Shown here piece after piece: positions 16,143 to 23,953 of a DNA stretch of 34,268 nt. Below the pieces are notes generated by a model that searched no databases, was not told where the DNA came from, and worked only from the letters and a program-made list of their open reading frames with translations. Position numbers and translations under genes: made by a program. Within the stretch, counting starts at the first letter, position 1. Each line of letters begins with the position of its first letter. The stretch is from an uncultured Porphyromonadaceae bacterium (lineage in GTDB: Bacteria; Bacteroidota; Bacteroidia; Bacteroidales; Muribaculaceae), in the NCBI GenBank assembly GCA_900548875.1, contig URMA01000026.1:1-34268 (forward strand), in the 5' to 3' direction.

Positions 16143-16520
16143 ATGTTTCAGAAAACCAAACAGCTGTGCCGCAAGGCATTCGGATTCGTCAACGGAATCC
16201 CTACCAAAGTAATGATGTTCTCCTTCATGCTGCTGTCCGGCATGGTGGCGAAAGCGCAGAACTCCGCAGGCGACTATTCCGCCGGTACGAGCGCATTATC
16301 CACTGTCGCCGATGAGATTGCCAAGTATGTGCCTATTATGGTGAAATTGTGCTACGCCATTGCCGGCGTTGTGGCCATCGTGGGTGCAATCTCGGTATAT
16401 ATCGCCATGAACAACGAGGAGCAGGACGTCAAGAAGAAGATTATGATGGTCGTGGGAGCATGTATCTTCCTCATTGCGGCGGCCAAGGCGTTGCCTCTGT
16501 TCTTCGGTATTGCCGCTTAA
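16143..16520 (+). CDS. traE: TraE-like conjugative transposon membrane protein (DUF4134), copy 2
   Basis: A 125-residue protein with a signal-like segment ending in AKAQ. The core then reads SALSTVADEIAKYVPIMVKLCYAIAGVVAIVGAISVYIAMNN, then KKKIMMVVGACIFLIAAAKALPLFFG, the hallmark DUF4134/TraE pattern. The two helices are separated by a short charged cytoplasmic or periplasmic loop. It probably forms part of the type IV-like transfer channel. Two adjacent DUF4134 genes suggest either hetero-oligomeric assembly or a recent duplication. The spacing to traF is 15 bp. Confidence 0.9.
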   Translation: MFQKTKQLCRKAFGFVNGIPTKVMMFSFMLLSGMVAKAQNSAGDYSAGTSALSTVADEIAKYVPIMVKLCYAIAGVVAIVGAISVYIAMNNEEQDVKKKIMMVVGACIFLIAAAKALPLFFGIAA

Positions 16521-16535
16521 ACATCAAGGATAAGT

Positions 16536-16832
16536 ATGAAAAGCAAGGACGAACGCTATCCGGACTATCCGCTGTTCAAGGGACTGCAACGGCCTCTTGA
16601 GTTTTTGGGCATCCAAGGCCGGTACATATATTGGGCGGCGGTGACGACGTGCGGAGCCATTGTCGGCTTTGTCGCCGCCTACTGCCTGCTCGGTTTCATT
16701 GCCGGGCTTGTCGTGCTGGCTACCGTCGTATCGGTCGGTATCGTGCTCATCCTTCTCAAACAGCGGAAAGGACTGCATAGCAAGAAGGTCGCTCCGGGTG
16801 TGTATGTGTATGCCCACTCGCGCAAGATCTGA
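16536..16832 (+). CDS. traF: TraF-like conjugative transposon protein (DUF4133)
   Basis: A 98-residue membrane protein with DUF4133 features: an N-terminal YPLFKGLQRPLEFLGIQGRYIYW segment (VirB3-like) and then two close hydrophobic helices (GAIVGFVAAYCLLGFIAGLVVLATVVSVGIVLIL) followed by a basic tail. VirB3-like proteins partner with the VirB4-type ATPase encoded next (traG). It starts 15 bp after traE and is followed by a 111-bp gap with a strong RNA hairpin. Confidence 0.9.
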   Translation: MKSKDERYPDYPLFKGLQRPLEFLGIQGRYIYWAAVTTCGAIVGFVAAYCLLGFIAGLVVLATVVSVGIVLILLKQRKGLHSKKVAPGVYVYAHSRKI

Positions 16833-16884
16833 CGAAAGAAAAACCATCACGGCAATGTGCATGGCTTTATTGATTGTTGAACGC

Positions 16885-16919
16885 GGGCGGGTTTGTCTTG
16901 AAGCAAGGCGAACCTGCCC
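16885..16919 (+). repeat. Strong hairpin in the traF-traG leader
   Basis: GGGCGGGTTTGTCTTG (16885-16900) can pair with the 16 nt at 16904-16919 (13 Watson-Crick and three G-U pairs) around a 3-nt AAG loop. It ends about 25 bp before the traG start and has no clean T-run. It overlaps a 30-codon frame (16855-16947) that ends in ATGA overlap with traG. Regulation of traG translation or mRNA processing is a possible role. Confidence 0.55.
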
Positions 16920-16943
16920 CTATTTAATTACACGTATATCGAA

Positions 16944-18365
16944 ATGACCCTATACATCATTTTATGTTTTGTCGCTTTGTGCGCGGGTATGGCCTTGTCG
17001 GTCTATGCGTTCGGTACGGGCGGCAAGCGCAAGCGAATCTTTCAGGACATCTATTTCTCAGCGGAGGAAACGGACGGTGTGGGTGTGCTGTACACCAAGA
17101 CCGGCGAATATTCCGCCGTACTTAAGATAGAGAATCCGGTACAGAAATATTCGGCGGACATAGATAGCTACTACGACTTCACGCACCTGTTCACCGCCCT
17201 TGCGCAGACCTTAGGCGAAGGGTACGCCATCCACAAGCAGGATATCTTCGTCAGGAAACAGTTTGCAAGCGAACCGGCTGACGGGCAGGAGTTCCTGTCG
17301 GCGTCGTATTTCCGCTACTTCAAAGGGCGTCCCTACACGGACAGCCTTTGCTACCTGACCATCACGCAGGAGGCGAAAAAGAGCCGCCTGTTCTCGTTCG
17401 ACAACAAGAAGTGGCGCGATTTCCTCGTGAAAATCCGCAAGGTGCATGACCAACTGCATGACAGCGGCGTACAGGCCAGGTTCCTGAACAAAGCCGAGGC
17501 GAGCGAGTATGTCGACCGCTACTTCGCCATGAACTTCAAAGACCGCACCGTGTCGATGACGAACTTCAAGGCGGACGATGAAACGGTGTCGATGGGCGAC
17601 AAACGCTGCAAGGTGTACAGCCTTGTGGACGTGGACTGTGCCGCACTGCCCTCGATGATACGTCCGTACACGAACATCGAGGTGAACAACACGGAAATGC
17701 CGGTCGATCTGGCTTCGGTGGTGGACAACATACCGGACGCCGAGACGGTGGTCTATAACCAAGTCATCTTCCTACCCAACCAAAAACGGGAACTGGCGAT
17801 GCTCGACAAAAAGAAGAACCGCCACGCGAGTATTCCGAACCCGAACAACCAGATGGCGGTCGAGGACATCAAGCGTGTGCAGGAGGTCATTGCCCGTGAA
17901 AGCAAGCAACTGGTATATACGCACTTCAACATGGTGGTAGCCGTATCTGCCGGTGCAGACCTGCAAAAGTGTACGAACCACTTGGAAAACGCATTCGGGC
18001 GCATGGGCATCCATATCAGCAAGCGGGCGTACAACCAACTGGAACTGTTCGTCGGTTCGTTTCCGGGCAACTGCTACACGCTCAATGAGGAATACGACCG
18101 TTTCCTGACCCTTTCCGATGCGGCGATGTGCCTGATGTACAAGGAGCGCGTGCTGCACAGCGAGGAAACACCGCTGAAGATTTACTACACCGACCGTCAG
18201 GGTGTGCCGGTGGCTATTGACATCACGGGAAAAGAGGGAAAGAACAAGCTGACGGACAACTCGAATTTCTTTTGTCTGGGGCCTTCTGGGAGTGGCAAGA
18301 GCTTTCATATGTATTCCACATGGAGAAAAACAGGACAAAACGGCGGCAAGCGATTGCAAAATTGA
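16944..18365 (+). pseudogene. traG: traG 5' part: VirB4-like conjugation ATPase, split by the nested element
   Basis: TraG is the VirB4-type ATPase that powers the Bacteroides mating apparatus. The first 456 residues are normal: two N-terminal membrane helices, the family's central region, and the Walker A motif GPSGSGKSFH at residues 446-455. Right after that, at about 18310, sequence switches to the nested element, which adds 17 unrelated residues (YSTWRKTGQNGG onwards) and a stop at 18365. The remaining ~446 residues resume at 28543. Joining the flanks restores one frame of about 902 residues with SFH-Met/Ile-NSVVRQLHEQG across the joint, so this is a recent, clean disruption. The fragment has a P-loop but no Walker B. 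Confidence 0.95.
18302..18310 (+). repeat. Left attachment-site repeat of the nested element
   Basis: CTTTCATAT at the traG breakpoint is repeated as CTCTCATAT (28533-28541) at the right breakpoint, 8 of 9 identical. Together they would regenerate the uninterrupted traG codons. The one mismatch fits integrases that tolerate heterology in the crossover region. Confidence 0.7.
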
Positions 18366-18422
18366 TTGTTATAAATACTTGATTTACAGCTAATATGTTT
18401 TAACAAACGAAGAAACCGGCTA

Positions 18423-18457
18423 TTGGCGTTTAGTCCTTATTGGAGTAAATTTGTACC
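18423..18457 (+). promoter_or_regulatory. Promoter of the nested element's integration operon, overlapping a candidate integrase site
   Basis: TTGG (18423-18426) and TAAATTTG (18446-18453) are spaced by 19 bp, a good Bacteroidetes -33/-7 pair. The -7 box runs into TTTGTACC (18450-18457), an octamer repeated near the right end; TTGTACC recurs at 18462-18468. Binding of integrase there could repress its own operon. Confidence 0.6.
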
Positions 18458-18499
18458 ACAGTTGTACCTCGCCGGAGGGGTCGCACGGTTCGATTTCCT

Positions 18500-18537
18500 T
18501 TCAGCAGCGTGCAACAACTTTCAACAGTGTGCAAATA
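18500..18537 (+). repeat. 20-bp-phased direct repeats before the multi-HTH gene
   Basis: TTTCAGCAGCGTGCAA (18500-18515) and TTTCAACAGTGTGCAA (18520-18535) match at 14 of 16 positions, starting exactly 20 bp apart, two helical turns. They end about 12 bp before the start codon at 18548. They are candidate binding sites for the HTH protein or the integrase. Confidence 0.6.
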
Positions 18538-18547
18538 AATTTCTTCG

Positions 18548-19372
18548 ATGATGGACCGTCAAAATGAACACAAATTAACAGGTCAGCCCGACTTCGGACG
18601 GGTCATGCCAGACAAGCCGTTCCTCACCATTGGGGAGGTGGCGAGCCTGCTGCAAGTGAGCAGCCGTACCGTGTACAACCTGATATACAGCGGCACGCTC
18701 CGGGCTTGCAGGATTACATACCACATTACGCTAATCACCAAGGAGGATTTCTTCCTGATGATTAAAGAGAAAACCTACTGCAAACGGAGCGTTTCAGTAT
18801 TCGCCAAGCAGGGGAAAAAGAAAAAAGGGAAGATGAAAGAAAATATGCAAAAAACAGAGGAAACAGTCCTCACACGACAGGAGGGAAAGAAAAAAGCAAA
18901 GGGCAGCCCGGCGAAACGGCGGCTCATTCCGGCGGCTAACTACAAGCAGTCCGTGCGTGATACGTTCACGGACAGGGAGAGTGTCGCAGGCGACCTTTAC
19001 ACGATGGCGGAGATATGCCAAAAGTTCAATTACACCTACGGACGTTTCTACAACCTCCGTATGCGCTACTCGATACCCTGCATCAAAGCCAACGCCACCA
19101 AGTGCTTTCCGAAAGCGGAGGTGGACAGGGCTATGGCGGAGGAAGCGGAACGGTTGGGCAACAACCTTTCGGAGCATTGGTATTCGTGCTTCGACATCAT
19201 GCGCCTGTTCGGACTGGGCAAGACACAGGTGCGCAGGTTCGCCCTCACCCACGGGGTACGGACTAAGCGCATACACGGCAACCGCCTGTACTACCTGAAA
19301 GCTGACTGGGATGCGGCACGAAAGGAAGCCGAGCGGAAAAGCGCAAGCACGAAAGCCAAGCGGGAACAATAG
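18548..19372 (+). CDS. Multi-HTH (HTH_17-like) excisionase/regulator of the nested element
   Basis: A 274-residue protein that appears to hold three helix-turn-helix units. The first (residues 24-75) is a classic HTH_17: PFLTIGEVASLLQVSSRTVYNLI. The second (about 150-195) reads YTMAEICQKFNYTYGRFYNLR with a PKAEVDRAM tail. The third (about 211-256) reads WYSCFDIMRLFGLGKTQVRRF with RIHGNRLYYLKADWDAA. A very basic linker (KKKKGKMKENMQ) joins the first to the others. The gene precedes the integrase by 30 bp in the same orientation, the usual place for a recombination directionality factor. Start could be the ATG at 18548 or at 18551. The promoter and phased repeats lie upstream. Confidence 0.82.
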   Translation: MMDRQNEHKLTGQPDFGRVMPDKPFLTIGEVASLLQVSSRTVYNLIYSGTLRACRITYHITLITKEDFFLMIKEKTYCKRSVSVFAKQGKKKKGKMKENMQKTEETVLTRQEGKKKAKGSPAKRRLIPAANYKQSVRDTFTDRESVAGDLYTMAEICQKFNYTYGRFYNLRMRYSIPCIKANATKCFPKAEVDRAMAEEAERLGNNLSEHWYSCFDIMRLFGLGKTQVRRFALTHGVRTKRIHGNRLYYLKADWDAARKEAERKSASTKAKREQ

Positions 19373-19402
19373 AAATTTTTAATCATTAAATACATTAGCT
19401 AT

Positions 19403-20509
19403 ATGACGAACATTTGTACGAAAGTGACGGTCAGGAAACGACCCATCAAGAACGGGCAGTTATCGCTTTATCTGGACTTCTACCCACCCGTCCGGCACCC
19501 GAAAACGGGCAGGCTGACACGGAGGGAGTACCTCGGCATTTACATCTACGCCAACCCGACAGAGAAGTTTGAAGCGGAGTTCAACAAGACCATGCTGCGC
19601 AATGCGGAACTTATCAAATGCAAGCGGACGGAAGCCATCATCAACGAGGAGTTCGGTTTCCTCGATCGCAACAGGGGCAAGGAGAGCTTCTTGGAGTATT
19701 TCCGCTCCAAAATGGCGGACGATGATAATTTCAGGAACTGGAACGTTGCCTACAAACACTTCGAGAAGTATTGCGGCGGCAGCTGCACCTTTGACGACCT
19801 GACGGTGGAATACTGCCAAGGCTTCCTTACCTACATGCTGTCGCTCACCACGCACAACCGCACCAAGATGATGGCGTCCACAGCCAACAACAACCTGAAC
19901 AAGCTGAAATGCGTACTGCGGCAGGCATACGAGGAAAGGCGCATCAAGGACAATATCGCCACACGGCTGAAACACGCCAAGGAAGCCAATACACGCCGTG
20001 AGTTCCTGACACTGGAGGAAGTGAAGATGCTTGCCAACACGCCATGCGAGAAGCCTGTTGTAAAGTCGGCGGCTCTTTTCTCCTGCCTTACGGGACTGCG
20101 CATCAGCGACATCATACGCCTGCAGTGGGAGAACATCATCAGGGGTGCGGACGGCGGTTGGTGTATGCACATCGTCACCAAGAAAACCCGGACGGAAGCC
20201 GTCTTGCCGCTGTCGGATGAAGCCCTCGCACTCTGCGGCGAGCGTTCCACGGGACAGGTGTTCAAGGGAATGACACAAGCCCTGCTCCCTTTGTATCTCA
20301 AGGACTGGATTAGGTCTGCCGGGATTACGAAGCACATAACCTTTCATTGCTTCCGGCATACCTACGCAACCCTGCAACTCGCCGCAGGGACTGACCTTTA
20401 CACCATATCAAAAATGCTTACACACAGCACTGTGGCGACAACACAGGTCTATGCGGATGTGGTGAACGACCTGAAGCGCAAGGCTTCCGAACAGATAACG
20501 CTAAAATAA
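19403..20509 (+). CDS. Tyrosine integrase of the nested element
   Basis: A 368-residue tyrosine recombinase that integrates and excises the nested element. It has an arm-binding N-terminal domain, a core-binding domain at about 90-185 and a catalytic domain. The catalytic set is present: Arg233 (CLTGLRISD), Lys near 260, His315 and Arg318 (HCFRHT), His341 (MLTHST) and Tyr350 (TQVYADV). It is clearly different in sequence from the ICE integrase at 10376, so the two elements have separate recombination systems. It follows the multi-HTH gene and precedes a second HTH_17 gene in what looks like one operon. Confidence 0.95.
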   Translation: MTNICTKVTVRKRPIKNGQLSLYLDFYPPVRHPKTGRLTRREYLGIYIYANPTEKFEAEFNKTMLRNAELIKCKRTEAIINEEFGFLDRNRGKESFLEYFRSKMADDDNFRNWNVAYKHFEKYCGGSCTFDDLTVEYCQGFLTYMLSLTTHNRTKMMASTANNNLNKLKCVLRQAYEERRIKDNIATRLKHAKEANTRREFLTLEEVKMLANTPCEKPVVKSAALFSCLTGLRISDIIRLQWENIIRGADGGWCMHIVTKKTRTEAVLPLSDEALALCGERSTGQVFKGMTQALLPLYLKDWIRSAGITKHITFHCFRHTYATLQLAAGTDLYTISKMLTHSTVATTQVYADVVNDLKRKASEQITLK

Positions 20510-20542
20510 CTGGAACAGGACAACCAAAACAAAAGATTGGAT

Positions 20543-20938
20543 ATGGGTAACATCACATTTGAACAACTGCCGCAGGCTGTTTCCACCCTGATAGAACGGG
20601 TGGAGCAGCTTGTCGGAAAGGTGGACGAGGTACTGTGCAAGGCGGCAGGAAAAGACACGGGCAAACGTAGCCTGCTTTCCCTTGAAGAAGTCGCCGCCCT
20701 GCTCGGCAAATCGGCTTCCACCATCTATGCCATGACTTCCGAAAAGCGCATACCGTACCGAAAGCGTGGCAACAGGCTCTACTTCTTCGAGGATGAAGTC
20801 ATGCAGTGGATTGAACAGGGTGGAACATCGGACACGGGCAACGAGGAGGATTTCAACAAACGGCTCGAAGCGTTGCGCAGCGGCAAGAAACGCAAGCCGG
20901 GCTCTTTACGGACGGACAACAAACAAGAAGCCTTATGA
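20543..20938 (+). CDS. HTH_17 DNA-binding protein (excisionase-like)
   Basis: A 131-residue protein. The N-terminal part (LPQAVSTLIERVEQLVGKVDEVL) looks like a coiled-coil dimer helix. The HTH_17 domain at about 45-95 reads LSLEEVAALLGKSASTIYAMTSEKRIPYRKRGNRLYFFEDEVMQWIEQG. The basic tail (KRLEALRSGKKRKPGS) may contact DNA. It starts at the ATG at 20543, two codons after an in-frame TTG. It ends in a four-base ATGA overlap with the next gene. Bacteroides mobilizable elements usually carry such a gene after int, often needed for excision or mobilization. Confidence 0.88.
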   Translation: MGNITFEQLPQAVSTLIERVEQLVGKVDEVLCKAAGKDTGKRSLLSLEEVAALLGKSASTIYAMTSEKRIPYRKRGNRLYFFEDEVMQWIEQGGTSDTGNEEDFNKRLEALRSGKKRKPGSLRTDNKQEAL

Positions 20939-21282
20939 AGACAGAAGATTTGACAGCCGCCATCGCACGGCATGACCCACTTTTAGCTGATGCGGTCGGC
21001 AAAATGGTCGCTTACATTCAGGACAGGTGGGCAGCACCGTACCCCTCAAAGGAACAGACGGAAGCGGTCAATGCCTACCTCCGTTCCGTCCATGCGGACG
21101 GTGACGGCACGATGAGCGAGAGCAACATCGCCCACCGCAGGATTGCCACACAGAAGATAACCATCAACGCCATCCGTGTGCTTGACCATGACCAGCTCGA
21201 CCGTTTGCAGGATGTGCTGAACCATATCGCAGCGGACAGGGAATACCACATGCCGGAACACGGGTATGGCATGGGCAGATAG
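20935..21282 (+). CDS. Hypothetical protein of the nested element
   Basis: A 115-residue soluble, mostly helical protein of no family I can name. It contains a helical MVAYIQDRWAAPYPSKEQTEAVNAYL segment and a late LDHDQLDRLQDVLNHI segment. It overlaps the preceding HTH_17 gene by four bases (ATGA), so it is probably translated with it. Its position between the excisionase-like and replication-like genes suggests an accessory role in excision or mobilization. That is inference from position only. Confidence 0.7.
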   Translation: MKTEDLTAAIARHDPLLADAVGKMVAYIQDRWAAPYPSKEQTEAVNAYLRSVHADGDGTMSESNIAHRRIATQKITINAIRVLDHDQLDRLQDVLNHIAADREYHMPEHGYGMGR

Positions 21283-21316
21283 CTGACCGGTGTAACACCT
21301 ATAAATATCATAGACT

Positions 21317-22042
21317 ATGTGCAAGAACGAACAGACCATACATTACTGCACCATCCTTTCCGCCGGGCAGTGGGATTTCCTTTTGGACGGCAAAGCCGCC
21401 ATCGACAGGCAGAAGTGCCTGTACAGGCTGATGACCGCAGCCGTGCGGACAAAGACCACCTTCCGTATCAAGGGAGTTGAGATTGAGTTGGAGGTGGGAC
21501 AGGCGGCAGCTTCCGATGTGGAACTTGCGGAGTACATGGGCTGCAACCGAAAGACCATCGGAAAGCTCATCGACAGCTTCAACAGGCTCGGTATGCTGAC
21601 CACCCGAACCAACAACCGCACTTCCGTACACACACTGCATTTCCTGACAGGATGGTATGTGGATGGTGTCCTGCTGACCAATCCCCATTATGTCAAGCCT
21701 GCGGCAGTTTCCAAAGGACAGGCAGACGGAGTGCGGACACCATACTCTAATGATATGCCGTTGGAGGATAAGCCGTGTACCGTGCCGGACGGTTGCCAAT
21801 GCCCAAGGCAGGAAGCGGACAGCATGGCAGGCAGAGCAGCCGCCCTTTCTTCTTCCCTTTGTTCGCCTGTGGTTTCCGACAGGTCGGATGACAGAGCGGA
21901 TGCGGAGGACGAAACCGACAATTCACATGCCGGAGACAACGGCAACGGGCAGCATGGCAATGACCCCGTAGAAAGCCTGAAAGAAGCGCAGGACGGCACG
22001 AATGGCGGCGTGGAAGACCCCGACATAGCCGGGAGAAACTGA
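21317..22042 (+). CDS. Winged-helix, replication-initiator-like protein
   Basis: A 241-residue protein. The first ~125 residues form a helical and winged-helix region typical of small replication or helper proteins of Bacteroides mobilizable elements. It contains SDVELAEYMGCNRKTIGKLIDSFNRLGMLTTRTNN, which is a wHTH. The rest (from about residue 140) is low-complexity and acidic, rich in Asp, Gly and Ala (DDRADAEDETDNSHAGDNG), and probably disordered. It could bind the repeat-rich region immediately downstream, which is a candidate oriT or origin. I am sure of the wHTH but not of the role. Confidence 0.7.
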   Translation: MCKNEQTIHYCTILSAGQWDFLLDGKAAIDRQKCLYRLMTAAVRTKTTFRIKGVEIELEVGQAAASDVELAEYMGCNRKTIGKLIDSFNRLGMLTTRTNNRTSVHTLHFLTGWYVDGVLLTNPHYVKPAAVSKGQADGVRTPYSNDMPLEDKPCTVPDGCQCPRQEADSMAGRAAALSSSLCSPVVSDRSDDRADAEDETDNSHAGDNGNGQHGNDPVESLKEAQDGTNGGVEDPDIAGRN

Positions 22043-22365
22043 CGGGCGCACAGCGCAGGATTTCAGCGGTACTCCGTAGGCGTGGCGTGATTGACTGGGC
22101 TTGCCCAGATATAGCCCACTATAACTTCTCCGCTACGCTCCGAAGTTGTGGGCTCTCCCGAGGGGCTTAGGACGCTGCCCTAAGAACCCGGCAAGGACTT
22201 TCAGCCCTGTGCAACCCGACCAAAGAGTGACCCTCTCTTTGGAAACTCCGCTTAGTGGCTTCCACCCCTAAGAACCCGGAGCAGGAAGTGACCCTCTCCC
22301 TGCACCCACCGATTAAGGCTCTGCCCTAATAACCCGAAGTGAAACTCAAAATAACAGACAAGCCT
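22043..22365. promoter_or_regulatory. Candidate oriT: hairpin- and repeat-rich region upstream of the relaxase
   Basis: This 323-bp gap has no gene but dense structure. There is a CTGGGC/GCCCAG hairpin with a TT loop (22095-22108). A long stem follows: AGCCCAC and AACTTC (22113-22128) pair with GAAGTT and GTGGGCT (22142-22154), with one 3-nt bulge. CCAAAGA/TCTTTGG (22220-22242) forms another hairpin. CCTAAGAACCCGG occurs at 22179 and 22267, with a variant at 22325. GTGACCCTCTC occurs at 22227 and 22288. Relaxase oriTs are usually just upstream of the mob gene and contain such inverted repeats, so this is the likely nick region. Confidence 0.6.
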
Positions 22366-23898
22366 ATGGCACAGAAGACATCCATCAATATCAAGCCGTG
22401 CAACATCGGCAGCAGCGAAGCGCATAACAGGCGGACAGCGGAATACCTCGCCAATATCCGCAGGGAGAAATTTTACATCCGTACCGACCTTATGGCAGGA
22501 AACGAAGCATGGGTATCACCTGATTTCGGCGAAACCACGCTCACCGAGCGTTACAATTTGATAGCCGCAATGGTCAAGGAAAAGACAGGTAGGGCAATGC
22601 AGACCAAAGACCGGGAACGGGTGAACAAGAAGACGGGCAAGGTGACCATTGTCCGTGGCAGCACTCCGCTCAAGGAGGGTGTGGTCGTCATCAAAGAAAA
22701 TACCACAATGGAGCAGTTGCAGCGTTTCTGTGAGGTGTGCAGGGAGCGTTGGGGTGTCACAGCCCTACAAGTGTTCATCCACCGTGACGAAGGGCATTAC
22801 GGAATACCCGGCGACAATGCCACATGGAAGCCCAACCTGCACGCCCATATCGTATGGGACTGGATGAACCACGATACGGGAAAGTCCTGCAAGCTGGATG
22901 AAAAAGCCATGAGCGAGATGCAGACGGTTTTGGCTGAGTGTCTGGAAATGGAAAGGGGCACCTCAAAGGAGGTGACGGGCAAGGAACATATGGAGCGCAC
23001 GGACTTCATCATCGCCAAACAGAAACAGGAAGCGGAACAGGCGAAAGCCGCAAGGCAAGCCGCCATCGCCGCCAAGGAGGAAGCTGAAGCGGAACTTTTA
23101 TTCGTGGAGGGCGAGAACAAGGCGAAAGAGCAGTACCGCCTTTCCCTTGACAGCGAGATTGCCGAAAAGGAGAAGCAGTTGAAAGACGAGCGAAAGGCGA
23201 AAGTGGACAGCATACTGGACAGTGTCGGTAGCCTTGTCGGGGTCGGCAAGTCCGCAGCGGTCGAAAAGGAAAATGCCAAACTGAAATCCGAAAACGAGCG
23301 CATGAAGAAAGCTTTTGCCAAAGCCGTAAAGGACAAGGCGGAAGAACGAACAAAGGCATTGACCGCAGAAAAGCAGAAAGCCGAAGCGGAGCGTGACAGG
23401 GCTTTGACGCAAAGCCGCTCTCTTGGCATGGAAAGAGACAAGGCGGTACGGCAGCTTCAGGAACAAAAGGACGGCGAGCAGCAGCGCATCAACCAAGCGG
23501 TGAGCCAAGCCACGGCGGAGAAAGACAAGACCATCCGCCTGTTGCAGAGTACGCTGAAAGCGAGCAGGTATATCCTAAGCCTGTTTGCGGATATGCTCTA
23601 CAAGGCAAGCGAGGTTTTCAGGCGAGCCATAGATGCGATTATCCATTTCGGCATGGAGCAGCACAAGTCATTCTTTGCCCCCTCCGAAGCCGCCGACATC
23701 AAGAGCGTGATGCAGGAGTACGGGGAAACGACCGAACAACAAAATGCGGTCGGAGCATGGCTCTGTGACTATGCGGAGAGCCGACAGTCGTTTGACGAAA
23801 TAAAACATCGCCATACACTCAAAGAGGTTGGCGATGTGGCAGAGGGTAAGTATGATTGGAAGATTCAGAAAGAGCAAGGAAGTAAATTATCAATTTAG
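22366..23898 (+). CDS. MobV-type relaxase (mobilization protein)
   Basis: This protein nicks oriT and leads the DNA strand into a conjugative channel supplied by another element. The first ~200 residues are the relaxase (Mob/Pre, MobV) domain. Key features are HRDEGH at 139-144 and the metal-binding histidine pair in NLHAHIVWDWMN (His159, His161). The middle (about 215-390) is a long, highly charged coiled coil rich in Glu, Lys and Ala. The tail is helical. Length is 510 residues, normal for the family. The ATG at 22366 is preferred because it gives the family start MAQKTSINIKP; a GTG at 22339 would add nine residues. No transfer-channel genes exist in the element, so it is mobilizable, not self-transmissible. 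Confidence 0.93.
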   Translation: MAQKTSINIKPCNIGSSEAHNRRTAEYLANIRREKFYIRTDLMAGNEAWVSPDFGETTLTERYNLIAAMVKEKTGRAMQTKDRERVNKKTGKVTIVRGSTPLKEGVVVIKENTTMEQLQRFCEVCRERWGVTALQVFIHRDEGHYGIPGDNATWKPNLHAHIVWDWMNHDTGKSCKLDEKAMSEMQTVLAECLEMERGTSKEVTGKEHMERTDFIIAKQKQEAEQAKAARQAAIAAKEEAEAELLFVEGENKAKEQYRLSLDSEIAEKEKQLKDERKAKVDSILDSVGSLVGVGKSAAVEKENAKLKSENERMKKAFAKAVKDKAEERTKALTAEKQKAEAERDRALTQSRSLGMERDKAVRQLQEQKDGEQQRINQAVSQATAEKDKTIRLLQSTLKASRYILSLFADMLYKASEVFRRAIDAIIHFGMEQHKSFFAPSEAADIKSVMQEYGETTEQQNAVGAWLCDYAESRQSFDEIKHRHTLKEVGDVAEGKYDWKIQKEQGSKLSI

Positions 23899-23953
23899 TT
23901 TCTCGCTCTGATGAACTATTTTATTCCCCTAAATTGAAACATATATGAGAATT

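Noticed and set aside
22043..22365. CRISPR array (short repeats in a gene-free stretch)
   Set aside because: Repeats are only 11-13 bp, two or three copies at uneven spacing, and sit in hairpins before a relaxase. No cas gene is present. oriT is a better reading.
23009..23508. Long open frames antisense to the relaxase coiled coil
   Set aside because: They are mirror images of a Glu/Lys/Ala-rich region, which gives few stops on the other strand. Their proteins are Ser/Leu/Phe-rich with no family signal.
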